From: Chlorops oryzae
Lineage: Eukaryota > Arthropoda > Insecta > Diptera > Chloropidae
Direction: 5' to 3'
DNA length: 64,000 bases
Assembly: GCA_020466095.1 (NCBI GenBank)
Contig: CM035809.1
Coordinates: forward strand, 19,012,430-19,076,429
A program made the position numbers and the translations under genes. Positions 24,252 to 35,066 of this stretch are shown here, one piece after another (positions within the stretch are counted from its first letter, which is position 1; each line of letters opens with the position of its first letter). Below the pieces are notes generated by a model. It saw only the letters and a program-made list of their open reading frames with translations, had not been told where the DNA came from and ran no database searches.

Positions 24252-24328
24252 TTGTACCGGGAATCGAACATCGGACCCCGGGATCAAGAGCATAGCACGC
24301 ATACCCTACGCTATCCCAGAGCCACACT
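24252..24328 (-). repeat. tRNA-like element (SINE head or tRNA relic)
   Basis: On the minus strand, GATAGCGTAGGGTATGCG resembles an A box. About 45 bases on, TGTTCGATTCCCGG is a near-perfect B box/T-loop. The acceptor stem and anticodon arm do not pair convincingly, so a functional tRNA is unlikely. Confidence 0.45.
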
Positions 24329-24382
24329 TTCAATTTATACTTTCGGTATGTATATTCTTCTTTTTTACCCTAGATATATATT

Positions 24383-24447
24383 CAGTAGGACCTCGTTAAT
24401 CCGGAGAGGCAAAAGAAACCTCCTTTTCGGATAATCGAGACGTGCGG
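24383..24447. mobile_element. pogo-like MITE remnant
   Basis: CAGTAGGACCTCGTTAATCC is a typical pogo/Tigger-like end. The inverted counterpart TCGGATAATCGAGACGTGCGG follows at once, but the outermost bases are degraded, so only a hairpin of about 65 bases remains. Confidence 0.45.
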
Positions 24448-24649
24448 ATTATAGTATGCCCTACCTTAAGCTTTTAAATTAAAGCATAAAGACAAAAATG
24501 TACATGTTCAAGATTACAACAGTGTAAGAAAAAACGATAAATTAGAGGAAAATATTATTTAACTCCTCTTGAAAAAGTTTATCTTCCGTTTACAATTTCC
24601 GCACTTCATTTCAAAAGCCCGGTCTCTTAAGTCGAAGAAGGAGTATAAG

Positions 24650-25381
24650 TTAGGTTAGGTTAGGTTTGGTTAGGTTTGGTTAGGTTTTGGTTAGGTTTTT
24701 GTTAGGTTTGGTTAGGTTTGGTTAGGTTTGGTTAGGTTTGGTTAGGTTTGGTTAGGTTTGGTTAGGTTTGGTTAGGTTTGGTTAGGTTTGGTTAGGTTTG
24801 GTTAGGTTTGGTTAGGTTTGGTTAGGTTGGTTAGGTTGGTTAGGTTATGGTTAGTTTGGTTAGGTTTGGTTAGGTTTGGTTAGGTTTGGTTAGGTTTGGT
24901 TAGGTTTGGTTAGGTTTGGTTAGGTTTGGTTAGGTTTGGTTAGGTTTGGTTAGGTTTGGTTAGGTTTGGTTAGGTTTGGTTAGGTTTGGTTAGGTTTGGT
25001 TAGGTTTGGTTAGGTTTGGTTAGGTTTGGTTAGGTTTGGTTAGGTTTGGTTAGGTTTGGTTAGGTTTGGTTAGGTTTGGTTAGGTTTGGTTAGGTTTGGT
25101 TAGGTTTGGTTAGGTTTGGTTAGGTTTAGGTTAGGTTAGGTTAGGTTGGTAGGTTTGGTTAGGTTGGTTAGGTTGTTAGGTTTGGTTAGGTTGGTTAGGT
25201 TTGGTTAGGTTTAGGTTAGGTTAGGTTAGGTTTGGTTAGGTTAGGTTAGGTTTGGTTAGGTGGTTAGGTTAGGTTGGTTAGGTGTTAGGTTGTTAGGGTT
25301 TGGTTAGGTGTTGGTTAGGTTTGGTTAGGTTTGGTTAGGTTTGGTTAGGTTAGATTAGGTTAAGTTAGGTTAGGTCAGGTT
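24650..25381 (+). repeat. Telomere-like tandem array, TTAGGTTTGG and TTAGG
   Basis: About 730 bp of nearly uninterrupted 10-base TTAGGTTTGG units. Runs of pure TTAGG occur at both ends (about 24650-24665 and 25125-25260) and degenerate units (TAGGTGTTAGG, TTAGATTAGG) occur towards the right. TTAGG is the ancestral insect telomere repeat, which Diptera are known to have lost. Here it is internal and flanked by tRNA-like repeats. Confidence 0.95.
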
Positions 25382-25384
25382 ATT

Positions 25385-25570
25385 GTGGCTGCCACAATTG
25401 AGGGTGACACACTTAGGACCCACATGGGAACGTTGCGATACTACAAATAATAACAAAAAACAAAGAAAAACAGAAACAGAAAGAACGGCAAAAGCATTCA
25501 CGACCTCAGTTGGCAGTTGAACCCAGATCCTCTCGCTTCGTAAGTTGGCATATCAATCAACTATGGCACA
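25385..25570 (-). repeat. tRNA-like SINE
   Basis: Read on the minus strand, a GCCATAGTTGATTGATATGCC A-box-like segment precedes GGATCTGGGTTCAACTGCC with a B-box-like core. The far end carries GGTCCTAAGTGTGTCACCCT, similar to the tail at 18950-18975, then a palindromic ATTGTGGC.GCCACAAT. It directly abuts the TTAGG-like array. Confidence 0.5.
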
Positions 25571-28500
25571 GAGGTCATCTACAGAGAAACGTAACTTTTT
25601 GCTATCAAATTTGTTTTCTTCAGTCCATTTGAAAGCAGCCTATAAAGTTCATCCCGCCTCTGAATTCCCGCCTTTTTTGGAGGCAAGAACTTCCACGCTA
25701 TTGTCCTCTTCTTGCTCATCATCTTCCAAAAATCTCCTCAGTAATTCTTTCCAAGACACTATTATAATAAAATGCCGAGTTGGAGAGCTATAACCATTTA
25801 AAGCTTAATAAAGATCCATTATTTTTTATGAACTTTAAACATTTCGAAGCATACTTCAGGGGGTTTTAATATAAAAAATACTAAGCTTTGAAAAAAATAA
25901 TAGATAATTTTCGAGTTTTAAAAGGGTATAGCTTCCCAATGCGGCACTTTATCATTACGATGTCTCGGGGAATATTACTTGAGATATCTCAGAGTACATT
26001 GCATGTCAGTTAAGAATACCGAACCTCAACACATCCATAGATATGGACAACCATTTCAAAGGAAGGTAGCTAAAGAGAACAGATGAGGACTCAATTGTCC
26101 AGAATCCTTAAGGAACTTGCACTGGTGCTCAAAAGGTCTTAAACTGTCTTCATAATTCAATTAGAGAAATTCTTTACTGCTTGAAAACATCTTGAAGTTC
26201 TTTACCCCCTTACCTTTCGTCTGCACCTAATTTTATAATTCGATAAACAATTCGAAAGAATTTTAAGTCCGAGTAGGAACAATCGGTACTTCTAGAGTAT
26301 CTTTGGAGGAAAGGATAGCTTTAAACCGTTGCTGTTTAAAGAAAATTGCAAAATAAATTCTGAGAAATTACGAGAAATAAAGGAAATTGGCATTAAATTC
26401 CTATGAATTCGTATGACATTCAATAATAATACGAAGAAATATGATGTGATCTTAAGAGGTAAGTGCCAAATTGGCATCTGCTTGAGGGAAAAATATTAAG
26501 CTCATTAACGAAATCACATTGTTTTACATTACAGAAATTATTTGCGTGGGCCTTTATCCGCCTGCTAAAGACTTTAAAATAATTCTTAACAAATTAAAGG
26601 TCTATCAGTGTCTTTTCAAGTCTTCCGGATTTGAAATTTTATTTCTTTTGGCACCGACCAAACAATTTCAATTCGATTGAAGGATATCCAATTGAAAATC
26701 CTCTTCCATTTTAATTGATTTAAATAATTGAATAAGTAATTCTTGGTTTCTAATAGGGCAGTAATTCCTGCATGTGTTCGACACATGCAAACATATGGAA
26801 CCAGTTACAATCAATAGAGCATTTGATTGAAATTAGTTCTATATATTTGAATGTTTTGAATATTTGCTGGCATTCCTGTGCTCTCGGTTGGAAGCCAGGC
26901 ATAGAGAATTTCGATTATTTATTTTCATAAAGTTTTATAATTTTCCGCTAAATTAATGCCAAAAACAAAAGTTCATCAATCAAGAGGGAAAATGTGTGTA
27001 CATTAATTAGCTTTTCCGAATGCCTCGATGCCTTCTTGTTTACTTTAACGCCTTGTTTCCCTTTATGATCTTCCATTTGCGGATAGGAGCGCAAAGGTAT
27101 TAAAGAAACATTTTGTTAGACATAAAAATCGCTGCAAAAATATTTCAGCTTCATTGTAAATTGATACCTGGTTCGATGGATTCAAAAAAAAAAAAATAAA
27201 AAAAATAAAATAAAAATTCAAAAAAGAGAAGAGAACATTTTTGGAAAAGCTAATCGAATTTCTGGCCTCTGGTTCGCTTTTCAATGTTATTCGGCCTTTG
27301 AAATTGGAAAGTGGAACGATTGTGCCACTTGCTAAATGGCGTCGAACGAATTCGTATTTCTTGTGGTTCGAAAAAAGCCGTCCGCTCTCAAAATGAACGA
27401 AGAAGAAGAAAAAAATAAATGAAAAAAATGAGAAAAAATCGCTCACAGCTGCTGTCAAGGATGGCTTTGTAGGAAAAGTGAGGTCATACGTTCAAATGAA
27501 CTCGACATTTCAGGTTGAAGGATGATCTTTTTAGTTCCAATTTTTTTTTGGGTTTTTTTTATTTGCATGAGGGTATTTTCTTTTTTGATTTATTAAAATG
27601 TTTACTTAATAATTGGTTTAAAAAAATGTTTTCCCTCTCACGGAACATTGGCTTCAAGTTCAAAGGAAATGCCGTCTTAATTTGAAAAATTAAATTTTAA
27701 TAATTTTTGAACTACACTCGCTTACAAATAATTTTTTTTTTTTTAGTTTTTTAGAACATCTTAATGCGCTTTTATAGTGGATTTTTGTATTTTAAACAGT
27801 AAAAACAGTATTTTAAAAGACTTTCAGCAGCCATTCTTTTTATACTGATTTAAAAAAATTTTTTTTTTTTAATTTTCGATCTTTTTCGAGCAGAACAAAT
27901 TGTCGCTTACCTTAAAAAAAATGAACCCCTCTACGAAATTTTTATATTATTTTAAGGTCGGTCAAGAAAATAATATTCTGTAGACCTTTGATCCTTTAAA
28001 AGACACACATTTTTAGAGAATATTCCTGGAAGTTTTCCTTTCATCAGCAGCTCAAAAATCGATCACAAGCAGAATTTTACTTATATTTTTATTAATATTA
28101 CGAGAAAATTGGAAAATTTAAAATAATGATAGCCAAATGAAAGAAGTGAGCACAGGAAAAGCCATGTCTCCTGGCAAAGAAAATATTTGCTGCCCTTATG
28201 ATGGCCCTAATGTGGTACTGTTTTTGAATATCTATGTGAAGTTGCCTGGGCATTTACCTGGCTTGCCACCCCTTAAATCAGAGCCTAATAGCTTGTATTG
28301 AGGTGATCACCCTAAGCCAAGGACTTGTTCAAGTGGGTTCAAGTAGGCCCAATGGAGAGATCTATGAGCTTTTATTTTAGCATTTTTCCTATATCAATGG
28401 GGGACCCTGTTCTGCCGAAGACTAATGAAGGAAGTTTTCCTTACAGCTTTCACAATAGCTTTGGATCAGATTCCCCGGGCTCGGCTTCTGGAAAGGTTCC

Positions 28501-28921
28501 CGAATTGAGGAAATACTCCTTCGCAAATACAGTGGACGACCTTGATCAAAAATATTAAGTTGACTTCTTCCTTCGACGTGGGGTGGTGGAAACAAAAGGC
28601 ATCACTCACACTTAAGCTATATACTAGCTGGTCTCAAAATATGATGGGGATACTTAGCACACAGATTTCTTCTGCGCCCCCTAACTGCAATTCAAACACA
28701 TACGCTAGTAAGTTTAAAAACGCCCTATTATATCTGGCGCCCTGGACGGTTGCCCTACCGAAACAACGCTATCATTAGAGTAAAGGAAATGCTTTTTTGA
28801 GGAAGAAGATGCACCAGGAGTTCTTCATTGCATACAAATGTATAGCAGAACCACAACTAAGAATTTAATAGCGTTGAGAAAAAAAAATGGGACTGGCGAT
28901 ATTTCGTCACAGAATTCAATA
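25571..28921. other. Intergenic, nothing recognised
   Basis: AT-rich sequence with poly(A) and poly(T) runs. No supported gene, array or two-ended repeat. Confidence 0.4.
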
Positions 28922-29615
28922 TACCCAGAAAAGCATTTGATGAATATTCCCATCTACATATATGAGTCCGAAAGGAGTCAAAAATTTTTTTATAAAATTA
29001 TGAGGCTCAGAAAATGAGTCCGAAATGAGTTAAAATGTGAAAAGATGAGGCTAGAAATGTGCAAACAAAATTTTCGGAATTTTTCGGATTTTTTTAAACT
29101 ATGCAGGCACATATATATACATAGAGATATATATTCTTCTAGCTGCAGAGTCACAAATGGCTCATATGTAGACCAAATGTAAACCAAATAAGTAGAAGTC
29201 AAATAGTTTGTGCGGCGGGAGTCATACCTATATGAATCTTATTTGAAGAGAAATAAGAGTGAAATTTGAGCCTGAAAAGTATATGTAGTACCAATTGATA
29301 AGAGTCAGATATGCATAAGGAGTCATACATGCTTGTATGGCATTCATCCTTTATGAATCGATTATATAAAGAAAACATTTTGAGCTCCAAAAATTGCATA
29401 TGCACTAGTTTTACTATTGAAGTATAATGAGTCTAGAATAACGTATAATATGACATTCAAAATTTCATGTAGCAAGATTTTTTTACTAAACTCATAATAA
29501 GGAAAATTAGAGAATTATTTTAGAGCTCCCACAAAAACTCTTTATGAAGGCTACGACTCCTAACAAAGAGTCATACATATATGACTCCTACAGGTTTTCG
29601 AATGTTTGCTGGAAT
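28922..29615. mobile_element. TIR element, family A, copy 2
   Basis: The left end (ACCCAGAAAAGCATTTGATG) and right end (CGAATGTTTGCTGGAATCC) are diverged inverted copies of CCCAGCAAACATT. Inside are GAGTCCGAAAGGAGTC, GAGTCCGAAATGAGT, CTGCAGAGTCACAAATGGC and a GAGTCATAC-ATATATGACTC palindrome, in the same order as the copy at 30672. Confidence 0.6.
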
Positions 29616-30671
29616 CCTAGGCTTTTAAAGTTGGAAACATTGTATTGCAACAATGCTGAAAACATCCTCAGATCTTTTCCTGCATACCTTTTTATTGCTT
29701 CAATTAAATTTAATTCAATTTGCTTATGATATAAATTTAAAACGAAAATAGAATAAAACAAAATTTTTGAGCTATTTACCCCAAAATGCAGCACAATTTC
29801 AACAAGGCGAGCAGATTTCGTGAAGAAAAAATAAACCTAAAAACACAACAAAAGATTCACATTTCCTTGTCTGCACATGCTCGAAGTAATTTCAGCCAAA
29901 AACGTGCACCAGCTTGCATCAACACACACACAGGCACTTATGCATGCATGCATGCACACATACGTAGATGGGAATGTGAAAACTTTCAAACATATTATGT
30001 AAAAATCTGAGGAGAAGTATTTCGGTGAATTACAAAATCGAGTAAACAAAAATAAATAAATTTTTTCTTCTCGTTTTGTTTATAGAGAAAACTATTCCAA
30101 ATATTGCAAAAGGCGTCCAACATCATCAAGACAAATTTAGTCACGAAGAACAAAGAATGAACTTGACATTGAAAAATAAATCTGCTGTTTTTTGCTCTCT
30201 ACATTTGAGATTTTTTATTTAACTTTTTTGTTTTTTCTGTTGCAGAGCGGACGTCTTTTAGTCTGTTTTTGGTTGTAAAATATAATGACCAAAAAAAATT
30301 CGAGGTACCTATTTTTTTTTTATTTTTTTAATTTTTTTATTTGCTGTTAAAGTTTATGGTTGGCAATAAGTTCAAAGCATTTCTTTAGTTTGAAAGTAAA
30401 TTCTTCGTTTCACTTTCATAGGGAAAGGGAAGTGAAAGTTTTGTGGCATAAAGAAGCGAAAAAAGAAAAGAATAACAACGAAAAGATTTTGTTTCTTTAA
30501 ACGACTTTTCGGAACCAAAAGAAAACCTTTCGGAATAGACGCTCAAATGGGTGGTTTTCTTATTTTTAAGTGATGAAATTGACGTTGAGCAACCTTGAAG
30601 GTCATCGTAAAAGAGTTGCCAGTAAATTTTGCTTTCCTTAATCCTCTATGAATAAAGTAGGACTCCCTTTA
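29616..30671. other. Intergenic, nothing recognised
   Basis: Spacer between two family A copies. It includes a short run of GCATGCATGCATGCA and CACACA repeats near 29930, and no gene. Confidence 0.4.
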
Positions 30672-31299
30672 ACGCAGAACACATTTCAGGAGTGATCATA
30701 TGTATGAGTTCGAAATGAGTCCGAAATTTTTAATATTTAAGGCTCAAAAAATGAGTCCGAAATGAGTCAAAAAAATTTATGTTTTCGGTATATTTTGAAA
30801 ATTGTCGTTTTTTTAACCATTCATGCACATAGGAGAATTAAAAAACATCATTCTAGTTGCAGACTCATAAATGGCTCATATACAAAAGGTAAAAAGAGTC
30901 AGATATGAGCATAGAAGGAGTCATATTTGGAGAATTTCATTGCGTCACACTCGTCTCACCCACTTTTTTATTAGGTTTTAGGTCATAATACTAAAAAAAA
31001 GGATATGTTTCTCAAGGACTTAAACTTGGAAGACTTTTAACTACAGTTAAGCAATAAAATTACGGAAATTCAGCTCAGAATGGCTGTTACAGGTGTGACT
31101 TGTAGGACCGTTTTGCGTGGAATTGCCCTAAAAATCTTTAATTTACTCATTCGATGTACAAATCGGTCTAATAAAGGACTGCATCTACAAGGATGGAAAC
31201 ATAATACATTAGAGCTCTTGCAAGATTTATTTTGAAGAACTCAAAATCTGAATAAGGAGTCATATATGACTCCTTTAGAATTGAAAATGTTTGCTGGGA
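30672..31299. mobile_element. TIR element, family A, copy 3
   Basis: It opens with a diverged CGCAGAACACATTTCAGGAG and closes with GAAAATGTTTGCTGGGA. The internal order (GAGTCCGAAATGAGTC, GCAGACTCATAAATGGCTCA, then GGAGTCATATATGACTCC close to the right end) matches copy 2. The 18-base palindrome at about 31257-31274 is perfect. Confidence 0.65.
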
Positions 31300-32253
31300 A
31301 AAAGATTAGTTAATAAAGGTTCAATACATTTGGTACTTATTTAGTTTTCAGGGCTTTTATTCTAGTAATTGATATGAATATGATGGCGTACCTACCATGA
31401 AATCTCGGTCTGCTTTAACAAGATTTTTTACTCGTTATCCGATCCTACATAGCTTGTAATACAAACTTTGTATGCACAATGGATCAGGAGGAGATCAGAA
31501 ATTGATGCATGGGATAAGCAATAATCTACCCCTCGTATTATAAATCATCTAATGTATGAAGAGCACTTCCAATAGATTTTAATTGCAAGGGTTTCAAGAG
31601 GGTTTCTCTATTTCGATACCTAAAATATAATTACCTTCAAAGAATCTAAATTATAGATCACAACAGTCCTTCTATGGTAGACGTTCAGAATACTCATCGT
31701 CAAAGGGCTGTTATACTACGGTTCTAGTGCTCATCCTCCACTTAAACTTATCTACATTAGATACTAATTTTAACGGGTTCCAGGGGATTCTAGGGTAGGG
31801 TCTACGAACAGGGCCATCGGTAGTTATTTCAAGCCCGTTTGATTACTGAAGCTACAAGAAAAGCAAGGTTCTGAGTAAGCCTCGTATCAAACTACCTAAA
31901 ATTAAAATTGGGTATAAAAATGAACCCAAATTGACAAGCTCCAGGCCGCTTTAAGAGGACTTGACGAACCAAGCCCAGCCAAAAAAAAAAGAGAGATCAT
32001 AAAGCGATCCCTTCTTTGTTAGCATGTCTCTTTGTCTTGTCCAGTAGAATATCTCACCTTTACCTCTTCTCTTTCGTCTCTGATGGTGGGGGCATAGCCA
32101 AAAGGTGATTTTTCGAGATAAAACCGGAGAGACTAGTCACGATATAAGTTTTGGAAGTGCCTTAGACCCCTTCCCTAACTTTTTACTGTTTACGCACCTG
32201 TCGACTGGCCTGATCAAAGGGCCTCTCTGTTCATAGCTACTTAAAATGGCCAT

Positions 32254-32386
32254 CCCAGCAGACTGGGGCGGACTGGGCCACCGGGCAACCGGACAAATGC
32301 CCGCTGTAAGGTTTCTTTTTCTTAGATAACCGGGCCCATTTGTCAAACGGTGAGCCCTTTGACCCCCAGTCCTCCCCTGCCAGCAG
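32254..32386. mobile_element. GC-rich foldback element
   Basis: CAGCAGACTGGGGCGGACTG on the left pairs, with mismatches, with CCAGTCCTCCCCTGCCAGCAG on the right, and the match extends through ACAAATG on each arm. The segment is far richer in G+C than its surroundings. A 108-codon minus-strand frame spans it but is explained by the symmetry. Confidence 0.55.
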
Positions 32387-34315
32387 AAGATAACAAATTG
32401 ACGAACGACGAAGCGGGAAAACTGCCATTCAGCCTCAATTCCCTTGACCATGCGAGGACCCAAGCTCAGGGCCCAGCCAATCGAAGGGAAAATTTAAAAT
32501 GTGAATAATTTGTATATGTGGCAATTCTAGTGACGTTCATAGTCGATTATTGAGCTAATTTACGTTCCATTACGGCACTACCCACTTATATCGCAGCCAT
32601 AGATATTAGAGGTCCAAGTCGAAACAAGTACTATGGTCCATAGTCGTCATTGTGTTCTACCAGCACGCGCCATTCAAGAGAGTTGATATTGTTCTTGCTA
32701 GATAGACAATATTTATGTAAATTAGATTCTGTATGGGTCACTGTATTTTTCAGGGTCAACAATGACGTAGTCCCTCCATTTTATTTATTGGATCATAATA
32801 TTTTCGAAAATGCCTCAACGTTGAGCGTAGAATGAAAAGTTCCTGAATGAAACAAGAATAAACAGTGTATGGGATAACGTTTTTAAGACCCAACGAGAGG
32901 CCAAACGCCATGACAGCACGAGGTGGGCGTTCAGAAAAACAATACACCTTCAAATTTATAATCATCCGGTCGCGAAATGAGCCATACACAATTAAAGCAT
33001 GTGTGCGAATAATATACATAATTTTATATAAGAGATTTTCCTTTTTTCATACAAGAATATTCTATGTATGCCATGTATCAACTTTTCAGTTTTTTTTTCT
33101 TTCTTCGATTTCGCAGACTCAATGATCTTGAGAAAACCGAAAGCTTTCTCCCGAAGACCACAAATAAAAAAAAAAACACAATTTTTTTGTGCTTTTTCAT
33201 TTCTGTTCTTCATTGTCTGCGTTCGCTTTGTTGCTGTATTCGACATTTTGGCTTTTGTGTGGGCTTTTTCGGCCGCATATGAGGAGGAGCGACCAAAATT
33301 GCCAAAATCGATTTGGATCGGTTGGCAGTTTGAAAAAATTCTTCGTTGAGGATAGATCGCTATTTTTTTAGAGTACATAGAAGAAGTAAGAAAATTTTAA
33401 ATTCCTATTCAGATAAAAAAAATAAATAAAAAATAAATTTAACTCCGAGAAATTAAGAAAGGAATAAAGAGTCATAGATACAATGGTTACTCAATAATTA
33501 AAAAAAAAAAAAAAATTGATTGAAAGCGAACAAAAATTCAAAACGGCTCAAAAAAAGTTTATCGATAAATTAACTGAGAATTTTAACGCGTCCAAAATCA
33601 AGTCAATTGCATAATAAATATAAAAAAAATTATTATTTAATTTTTGGATTTTTTTTTATATTTTTTTTTTTGAAATAATCGAAAGTGTGCTGCGAACTTC
33701 AGTGAGAAAAAATTGAAAAAAAAAAAAAATTAGTTTACCTCGAAAACTTTTCGCACACGACGATCAATGAAGGAATTCTCAACACCTTTAAGAAAAATCA
33801 CATAAAAAAGAAAAAATTTCGGTGAAAATATTCGACTCAAGGACATTTAAAAATAGAGTAAAATTCTTAGCTGCTTTGAGTGCCAACATCTTTAAGAAAA
33901 ATACAAAAGCAAAAATGCAAAATACAAAAAGAAATATATACCTACTTATTTTTTTTTTTTTCAATTTAATGCTTGAGCTTTAAAATTGTTCTCGCACGCA
34001 CACGCATACAAAACGAGTGTGCGTACGATATTCCAATTGGTAAAAAATATAAATACAAACGAAAAGTTAAATAAAAATATTCCAAGAAAAAAGTCTTAAA
34101 TTTCAATTGGAACGGCTAAAAAAAAAAAATGAATGATCCAAAAATGTGAATTCCGAAGCAACTCTGAAGTGTGAGATGAAATTAGAGAATAATAGGTGGC
34201 AACGCCAGCCATCTTGACATTTGATCCTTCAATGAGAATTCTTGAAAAAATTGTTTTTCCTTAGCCGGACGATATTAATTGAATTGGAGCAACAGGTCTG
34301 ACGGATTAACTCTAG

Positions 34316-34325
34316 CTATAAATAG
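34316..34325. promoter_or_regulatory. MEF2-type site upstream of Mf
   Basis: CTATAAATAG fits the MEF2 consensus CTA(A/T)4TAG exactly and lies about 600 bp before the Mf coding exon. MEF2 drives most fly muscle genes. The same bases could serve as a TATA box. One match in AT-rich DNA may be chance. Confidence 0.35.
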
Positions 34326-34914
34326 CTGTATGGCTTTCAAGTGCGAAAAAAATATGAGGAAAAAATATTTCTTCTTAAGGAATTCGGTCACATAGAAACC
34401 GAATTTTTGGACAAGAAGGCTATTATTTTTAATGAGAAGATTTAAATCGCTCTTCGCCTCAATCATTCAGTATTGGGACATGTGAAAAAATCGATCGCCG
34501 ATAGGTTTTTCGAAGAGAGTTTCATTTGGATTTGGTTTTCAACACTTAGCCCTATGGAGTCGGATTCAATCATAGTTTTTATGTGTGAGGGGACTACTTT
34601 AACAGACTAGCTAGAACAAAAGAAATCGATTTTATGATAATGTGAAAATGATGAGAGCTCTAGGTGCTTGGGACTGGATATCAATGCTACCCCAAAACCC
34701 AATAAATAAGACCTTTAGCTTTGAATAGAAAAAAGTCTTCGACCACATACGTCCCGAGAGACTCTAGGAGTTCAGATAAGATCACTTTCAAGAGTAAAGT
34801 AAAAAAAATGGAGTTGCCACAGTCTCGAAAATTCGGCGCATATTTTCAAAAATTCATAAAATATAAAAAAAATTTTTTTTTTAATTTTTAAACAATTTTT
34901 GCATTTGATTGCAG

Positions 34915-35066
34915 CGAACGACACATAAATTTCTTGCTTACGCGCAACAAGTAAAACAAAAAAAAAACATTCAAAATGTTCAAAAACCATTTGGAAATGA
35001 TTGGCCGCAATGAGAGCCCCAGCAAAAAAGCGAAATTTTGGCAATCGTACGTCAGATCTTTGAAAG
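34915..35066 (+). CDS. Mf: Mf first coding exon (coding from 34976)
   Basis: The TTTGATTGCAG acceptor at 34914 shows that a non-coding exon lies upstream. After 61 bases of leader, the ATG at 34976 (context TCAAAATG) starts MFKNHLEMIGRN to YVRSLK, with the first base of a glycine codon before GTAAGT. This exon is shared by all predicted forms. Confidence 0.88.

Larger units (their letters stand above)
31300..34914. other. Region upstream of Mf
   Basis: It contains a GC-rich inverted repeat (32254-32386), long A/T runs and one good MEF2-type site (34316-34325). The non-coding first exon and promoter of Mf should be here or further left, because the first coding exon is preceded by a splice acceptor. 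No promoter could be fixed. Confidence 0.45.

Noticed and set aside
24252..24328. Functional tRNA gene on the minus strand
   Set aside because: Only the B box/T-arm is good; the acceptor and anticodon stems do not pair.
24650..25381. A true chromosome end
   Set aside because: Complex sequence continues on both sides and the array is too short and too degenerate on its right side.
27063..27458. 131-codon minus-strand frame
   Set aside because: It is dominated by Phe and Ser runs from poly(A)/poly(T) DNA, with no motif and no gene structure.
32137..32463. 108-codon minus-strand frame in GC-rich DNA
   Set aside because: It spans the inverted repeat at 32254-32386; higher GC content makes stops rarer, and no protein family is recognisable.
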